From positions 1-63,890 of the forward strand of contig NZ_JBLWFI010000004.1 of NCBI RefSeq assembly GCF_048898065.1: DNA of 63,890 nt, written 5' to 3'. Positions 60,517 through 63,890 of this stretch are shown piece by piece. Numbering within the stretch: position 1 is the stretch's first letter; each line of letters begins with the position of its first letter. The DNA comes from Tepidibacillus_B infernus. GTDB lineage: Bacteria > Bacillota > Bacilli > Tepidibacillales > Tepidibacillaceae. Position numbers and translations under genes: made by a program. Below the pieces are notes generated by a model. That model saw only the letters and a list, made by a program, of their open reading frames with translations. It had not been told where the DNA came from and made no database searches.

Positions 60517-60933
60517 ATGGACAAAGAAAATGAGAAAAATATATCACAAGTTGAAGATGATTTTCTTCTAGAAACCATGCATCAAATCGAAAAAAGAACA
60601 GGAATCGAAAGAATAATAGCAAACGATAATAAAGTGTTTTTTGATAAAGAAAAGGCTAATTTATTAGGCCAAAACCTAGGAAATATACTATATACATATA
60701 GGTTCGACGAGTTAAAGCATTCCTCAATTATGAAAAAAATAAAAGAAAATCTGAAGGATCATAGAGTTCAACTAATGGTCTTACATGCAGAACTTAATCC
60801 TACATTCATAGTAGAAATGATGAAAGAGGTTAAAGAGCGAGGATTAGAAATGTCTGTAGTTAGCGACCAAGAATTTAAAGGAGACATTGGTTTGGTGTTA
60901 GCAAAGAAAGCACAAAGTGATGATTCGTTTTGA
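60517..60933 (+). CDS. Small conserved protein, YueI-like (DUF1694)
   Basis: This soluble, charged protein of about 138 residues has no membrane segment. The C-terminal part, with an alpha/beta pattern (VQLMVLHAELNPTFIVEMM, then SDQEFKGDIGLVLAKKA), resembles the end of YueI/DUF1694 proteins. The N-terminal half is not recognised. Function is unknown. Starts at TTG 60502, GTG 60505 or ATG 60517 are possible; I choose the ATG, 8 nt after GGTGA. It occupies the place and orientation of kbaA between gerD and pdaB. Confidence 0.6.
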   Translation: MDKENEKNISQVEDDFLLETMHQIEKRTGIERIIANDNKVFFDKEKANLLGQNLGNILYTYRFDELKHSSIMKKIKENLKDHRVQLMVLHAELNPTFIVEMMKEVKERGLEMSVVSDQEFKGDIGLVLAKKAQSDDSF

Positions 60934-60990
60934 AGCAAATTCTCATACTGCGTGGCTCACGAAGAAAAAAGAAGCTTATATTTTACCATT

Positions 60991-61026
60991 AAAAAAGACG
61001 AAAGCTAGACCTACGTGTCTAGCTTT
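60991..61026 (-). terminator. Terminator of pdaB
   Basis: Read on the minus strand, AAAGCTAGAC and GTCTAGCTTT (10 bp, perfect) are followed by CGTCTTTTTT. The plus-strand side lacks a U-tract, so it mainly serves pdaB. Confidence 0.85.
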
Positions 61027-61030
61027 AACC

Positions 61031-61795
61031 CTATTCAACTTCAGTTGAATTAATTTTTGCATTAGAAATAAGTTCAGAAACAGTTACAAACGTATAACCT
61101 TGCTTTTTTAAATTTTCAATAATGATGGGTAAAGCTTCAATAGATTGCTTTGCTGAATCACTAGCATGCATTAAAATGATATCTCCGGGATGCACTCTTT
61201 CTGTTACTCTTTTGACAATTTCGTTTACGCCCGGTTTCATCCAATCTCTTGAATCTGTATCCCATTGAACTACAGTATAGCCTAAACGATCGGCAATTCT
61301 TAAGACTCGCTTATCAAAATCTCCATTTGGTGTACGAATTAAAGTTGGTTTTTGCCCAGTAAGGTTTTCTAAAATCGATTCTGCTTTTAGAATTTGACTT
61401 TCAATCTCTTGATCAGTCAACTCACTATAATTTACATGTTTGTGGCCATGACTTCCAATCTCATAACCGCTATCAGCTATTCTTTTTACAATGTCTTGAT
61501 GTTTTTCGCTCCATGGTGAGGATAAAAAGAAGGTGACTTTACCTTTTAGTCCTTGTTGGTCTAAGATATTTAAGATAGGAACAGGAACTTCCTCACCCCA
61601 ACTAATATCAAAGGTTAAAGCAACTTGTTTATTTTTTGTATTTACACTATAAAGTGCTTTTGGGTCGTCACTGTTGGTAAAGACAGTAATGCTTTCCTTT
61701 TCAGTATATACAATACCTATGGTAAAAAGGAATGCGGTAAGAACAACTAAAAATTGTTTAACCTTTTTTCCGCTTAAAACCCATATAAATTTCAT
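61031..61795 (-). CDS. pdaB: Polysaccharide deacetylase PdaB (sporulation)
   Basis: PdaB is a NodB-fold polysaccharide deacetylase family protein needed to keep spores stable after their formation. The 254-residue protein has a signal or anchor helix (about 15-32). The NodB motifs follow in order: LTFDISWG (Asp), SHGHKHVNYS (His-x3-His metal ligands), RTPNGDFD, QWDTDSRDW and LMHAS. ATG 61795 with GGAGGTGA upstream is chosen; an in-frame TTG at 61810 would include that site. Confidence 0.94.
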   Translation of the reverse strand: MKFIWVLSGKKVKQFLVVLTAFLFTIGIVYTEKESITVFTNSDDPKALYSVNTKNKQVALTFDISWGEEVPVPILNILDQQGLKGKVTFFLSSPWSEKHQDIVKRIADSGYEIGSHGHKHVNYSELTDQEIESQILKAESILENLTGQKPTLIRTPNGDFDKRVLRIADRLGYTVVQWDTDSRDWMKPGVNEIVKRVTERVHPGDIILMHASDSAKQSIEALPIIIENLKKQGYTFVTVSELISNAKINSTEVE

Positions 61796-61932
61796 TTTTT
61801 TCACCTCCAATGATTGGTTGTTTCATATACATATATATGCATGTGAGACAAGGATATGCTTAACCTTTAAATGAAGAAAAAATGGAATAAATATGATATG
61901 ATAAAAATTAGAAGGTAGAGGGAGTGTTCCAA

Positions 61933-62556
61933 ATGTTTAAATTATTTTGGGCTGCAATAATTGAGAATAAGAAAAACATAAAATTGGCTAGTCTTATATT
62001 TTTCATGAGTTTGTTGGTTGGATATTTTTTTATTGATCAGAATAATGCTTACATACAAACTCTTATTAAACAATTGCAGAATATTGTTGGAGAAATCAAA
62101 GAAAAGGATAGTGTATTTTACATGATTTACACTATTTTTGTTAATAATATGAGACTTGCATTCTTGATGATTTCCCTAGGTATTTTATTTGGAATCTATC
62201 CAATGTTTCTCTTATTTATGAATGGTTTATTTATTGGATATATCTTAAAAAGTTTACTGGAAGCCGGTCAAACGGTTCGTTTTGCAATATTGGGGATTTT
62301 ACCACATGGAATCCTGGAATTACCAGCTATTATCATTGCAGCAGCATTTGGAATGAAGTTAGGTTTTGCTTTTTTTCATGCAAGTGTTGAGGTGTTTAAA
62401 AGGCAGGAAAGAAAGTATAACTTCTTGTATCTTTGGCACACAATAAAACAAATCTTTTATATCCTAATAGGGCTAGTTGCCATTTTGTTTGTAGCAGCAA
62501 TCATCGAGAGTACTTTAACAGGATACTTGTTGACAAACCTATCTAATCTTAATTAA
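61933..62556 (+). CDS. SpoIIM-family (stage II sporulation protein M-like) membrane protein
   Basis: The 207-residue protein has about five transmembrane helices and the family hallmark LPHGILELPAIIIAAAFGMKLG (about 123-144). SpoIIM works with SpoIID and SpoIIP in engulfment, but the family also has non-sporulation members. Whether this is the true SpoIIM or a paralogue cannot be told from this window. ATG 61933, 8 nt after GGGAG, is chosen over GTG 61924. Confidence 0.85.
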   Translation: MFKLFWAAIIENKKNIKLASLIFFMSLLVGYFFIDQNNAYIQTLIKQLQNIVGEIKEKDSVFYMIYTIFVNNMRLAFLMISLGILFGIYPMFLLFMNGLFIGYILKSLLEAGQTVRFAILGILPHGILELPAIIIAAAFGMKLGFAFFHASVEVFKRQERKYNFLYLWHTIKQIFYILIGLVAILFVAAIIESTLTGYLLTNLSNLN

Positions 62557-62582
62557 ATTTATTGTTATGAGGTGATAAAAAT

Positions 62583-63005
62583 ATGAAAATGAATGTTGCT
62601 TGGAAAGGGAATATGGCTTTTGAGGGCACTGGACAATCAGGGCACTCCGTCTTATTAGATGCTGCTCCTCAAGTAGGAGGAGAAAACAAAGGGCCAAGAC
62701 CGATGGAAACCGTACTTATTGGTTTAGGTGGATGTACAGGAATGGATGTTGTTTCTATTCTTAAGAAAATGCGCCAAGATATTGAGACCTTTGATATGGA
62801 AATTGATGCTGAAAGAGCAGAAGAACATCCAAAAAGATTTACAAAAATACACATCAATTACAAATTAACAGGTCCAAACCTTGTAGAAGAGAAAGTTAGA
62901 AAAGCCGTTAAGCTTACACAAGAAACTTATTGTTCAGTATCCAAATCTTTAAATGCTCAAATTACTGCTAGCTTTGAAATAAATGGCGAGAAATACGATC
63001 TATAG
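62583..63005 (+). CDS. OsmC/Ohr-family protein (YhfA type)
   Basis: The 140-residue protein has the OsmC fold with the two reactive cysteines in place: GGCTGMDVVSIL (Cys52) and TYCSVSKSL (Cys118). OsmC/Ohr proteins reduce organic peroxides. The YhfA-like branch, with the short ENKGPRPMETVLIGLGG region, has no firmly established substrate. It follows the SpoIIM-like gene by 26 nt with a GAGGTGA site and is ended by a terminator. Confidence 0.9.
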   Translation: MKMNVAWKGNMAFEGTGQSGHSVLLDAAPQVGGENKGPRPMETVLIGLGGCTGMDVVSILKKMRQDIETFDMEIDAERAEEHPKRFTKIHINYKLTGPNLVEEKVRKAVKLTQETYCSVSKSLNAQITASFEINGEKYDL

Positions 63006-63017
63006 ACAAAACCATAA

Positions 63018-63049
63018 AAAAAATACCCTATTTTTAGGGTATTTTTTTT
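63018..63049 (+). terminator. Intrinsic terminator after the OsmC-family gene
   Basis: AAATACCCTA pairs perfectly with TAGGGTATTT across a short T loop and is followed by TTTTTT. The A-rich left side makes it potentially bidirectional. Confidence 0.88.
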
Positions 63050-63107
63050 ATTCAAAAATGGAAGATTATTGATACTAGGGAAAACAGTTTAGATGGAGTG
63101 ATTAAAT

Positions 63108-63326
63108 GTGTTAGGATTTCTATTTAATGAAAGAGAATGTAGGGAATTAGAATATATGTTAAAAAAAGAACTTGATGAAATGTTATTAGATTTAAGTGAT
63201 AAAAGGATTGATGGTGCATTAAGAAATGCAATAGAAGATCGTTATTATACTGTGTTTAAAATGTTAGCAAGAACCGCATCAAATAAAGAACTATCAAAAT
63301 ATGCAAGAAATCGCCAAACACATTAA
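63108..63326 (+). CDS. Small conserved Bacillales protein of unknown function
   Basis: The 72-residue, highly charged, helical protein (GFLFNERECRELEYMLKKEL near the start, then RIDGALRNAIEDRYYTVFKM) is soluble and has no recognised catalytic motif. I recall similar small proteins in other Bacillales, but no function. The start is GTG 63108 behind TGGAGTG; the ATG at 63106 is out of frame and stops at once. It is the last protein gene before the rRNA operon. Confidence 0.75.
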   Translation: MLGFLFNERECRELEYMLKKELDEMLLDLSDKRIDGALRNAIEDRYYTVFKMLARTASNKELSKYARNRQTH

Positions 63327-63342
63327 AAAAAAATATTTTATA

Positions 63343-63371
63343 TTGACATGAATAGAATAGATATGTTAAAT
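63343..63371 (+). promoter_or_regulatory. rRNA operon promoter P1
   Basis: A perfect TTGACA (63343-63348) and TTAAAT (63366-63371) are separated by 17 bp. The 63327-63663 stretch holds no gene, only the two rRNA promoters, an inverted repeat and the 16S leader. Confidence 0.78.
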
Positions 63372-63380
63372 TATAAATCG

Positions 63381-63411
63381 TCGCTTAAAATATATGACTT
63401 AAAATAAGCGA
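63381..63411. repeat. Inverted repeat between rRNA promoters P1 and P2
   Basis: TCGCTTA (63381-63387) and TAAGCGA (63405-63411) form a 7-bp inverted repeat with a 17-nt spacer. It lacks a U-tract, so it is not a terminator, and it could be a binding site or chance. Confidence 0.35.
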
Positions 63412-63433
63412 TAAAAAAGAAACAAAAAAACAG

Positions 63434-63463
63434 TTGACAAGTTAACATAATGCATGATAAAAT
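63434..63463 (+). promoter_or_regulatory. rRNA operon promoter P2
   Basis: A perfect TTGACA (63434-63439) and TAAAAT (63458-63463) are separated by 18 bp. Tandem P1/P2 promoters are typical of Bacillus rRNA operons. Confidence 0.8.
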
Positions 63464-63504
63464 GTATTTTGTCGCTGTTACGACACACTAATTGAAACTT
63501 TGAT

Positions 63505-63516
63505 TGCTCTTTGAAA
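63505..63516 (+). promoter_or_regulatory. boxA antitermination element of the rRNA leader
   Basis: TGCTCTTTGAAA matches the rRNA boxA consensus (TGCTCTTTAAA-like), the binding site of NusB/S10. It lies about 160 nt before the 16S start, as in Bacillus leaders. Confidence 0.8.
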
Positions 63517-63663
63517 ACTGAACAGTGTAAAAGCCAAGCGTACCACAGAAATGTGGACCTAATCAATTTATTAGAGTTAAGGATAACTTTTTATGCCCTC
63601 GTGAAGATGTTTCTGTAGCTGAATCACAGGACAAGAAACTCTAAATGCTAAAACATTAAAAGT

Positions 63664-63890
63664 TTCTATGGAGAGTTTGATCCTGGCTCAGGACGAACGC
63701 TGGCGGCGTGCCTAATACATGCAAGTCGAGCGAGGAATTGGAAGCTTGCTTCTAATTCCTAGCGGCGGACGGGTGAGTAACACGTGGGCAACCTGCCTGT
63801 AAGACTGGGATAACCCCGGGAAACCGGAGCTAATACCAGATAAGAGAACATCTCGCATGAGATGAACTAGAAAGGTGGCGCAAGCTACCA
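63664..63890 (+). rRNA. rrs: 16S ribosomal RNA, 5' part (runs off the window)
   Basis: The universal 16S start GAGAGTTTGATCCTGGCTCA is followed by GACGAACGCTGGCGGCG and TGCAAGTCGAGCG. A V1 hairpin with GGAATTGGAAGC/GCTTCTAATTCC and GGCGGACGGGTGAGTAAC come next. The 5' end is set by comparison with Bacillus 16S and may be off by a few bases. About 230 of roughly 1550 nt are present. The sequence type is Bacillaceae-like. Confidence 0.97.

Noticed and set aside
62407..62424. GAAAGTATAACTTCTTG, similar to the intergenic 17-mer repeat
   Set aside because: It lies in the SpoIIM-like coding sequence, encodes ordinary residues there and lacks one base of the repeat, so it is most likely chance.
63470..63485. 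TGTCG...CGACA hairpin in the rRNA leader as a terminator
   Set aside because: The stem is five base pairs with no following U-tract and lies in the antiterminated rRNA leader, so it is at most part of the leader fold.
1..63663. tRNA genes near the rRNA operon or in intergenic gaps
   Set aside because: I saw no T-loop GGTTCGAATCC-like motif with matching acceptor stem in the gaps; the only tRNA-related element is the T-box leader.
1..63890. CRISPR arrays, restriction-modification, toxin-antitoxin or phage genes
   Set aside because: No regularly spaced repeats and no genes of these types were found. Apart from the single IS, the window is core chromosome.

Overview
The window is a low-GC chromosomal segment from a spore-forming member of the Bacillales. 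Three things support this. The gene order ctsR-mcsA-mcsB-clpC-radA-disA ... sigH ... rpoB-rpoC ... S10-spc-alpha cluster ... ecfA1-ecfA2-ecfT-truA-rplM-rpsI-cwlD-salA-gerD-pdaB is the Bacillus order. Sporulation and germination genes are present (sigH, cwlD, gerD, pdaB, a SpoIIM-family protein). The window ends in the first ~230 bases of a Bacillus-type 16S rRNA gene. I cannot name the genus. The deviations from Bacillus subtilis suggest a deeper-branching Bacillaceae relative: psd-pssA follows disA, an EamA transporter sits between tuf and rpsJ, and a YueI-like gene sits where kbaA would be. Unusually many genes start with TTG.

Layout. 1-1118: the first codons of a minus-strand gene at the edge, a 164-bp imperfect inverted repeat, and a HAD-like hydrolase. 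1167-9745: CtsR-controlled protein quality-control operon (ctsR, mcsA, mcsB, clpC), then radA, disA and the phosphatidylethanolamine-pathway pair psd-pssA. 9860-14307: carD, a PIN/TRAM membrane protein, ispD, ispF and gltX. 14284-19236: a Cys T-box leader controlling cysE-cysS, followed by mrnC, rlmB, rae1 and sigH. 19254-20913: an IS1202/ISNCY-type insertion sequence with 17-bp target duplications. It carries a long nested palindrome, has a 10-N assembly gap in the transposase, and abuts the next promoter. 20931-24438: rpmG-secE-nusG-rplK-rplA, then an L10 leader and rplJ-rplL. 24471-37313: rsmC, rpoB, rpoC, an L7Ae-type protein, rpsL, rpsG, fusA, tuf. 37332-38222: EamA transporter. 38236-53442: S10-spc-alpha ribosomal superoperon with secY, adk, map, infA, rpoA and rplQ. 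53484-57773: ECF transporter core, truA, L13 leader, rplM, rpsI. 57774-63326: sporulation and germination genes plus small conserved genes. 63343-63890: tandem rRNA promoters, boxA and the 16S 5' end.

Functional picture. Most of the window is ordinary core biology: transcription (RNAP beta, beta', alpha, sigma-H, NusG, CarD), translation (about 35 ribosomal proteins, EF-G, EF-Tu, IF-1, two aminoacyl-tRNA synthetases, rRNA and tRNA modification), Sec export, proteostasis, c-di-AMP signalling, isoprenoid and cysteine synthesis. I found no undescribed multi-gene system. The parts most worth a second look are non-coding: the nested palindrome in the insertion sequence, the leader RNAs upstream of rpoA, rpsJ, rpsL and rpoB, and the inverted repeat near the left edge.
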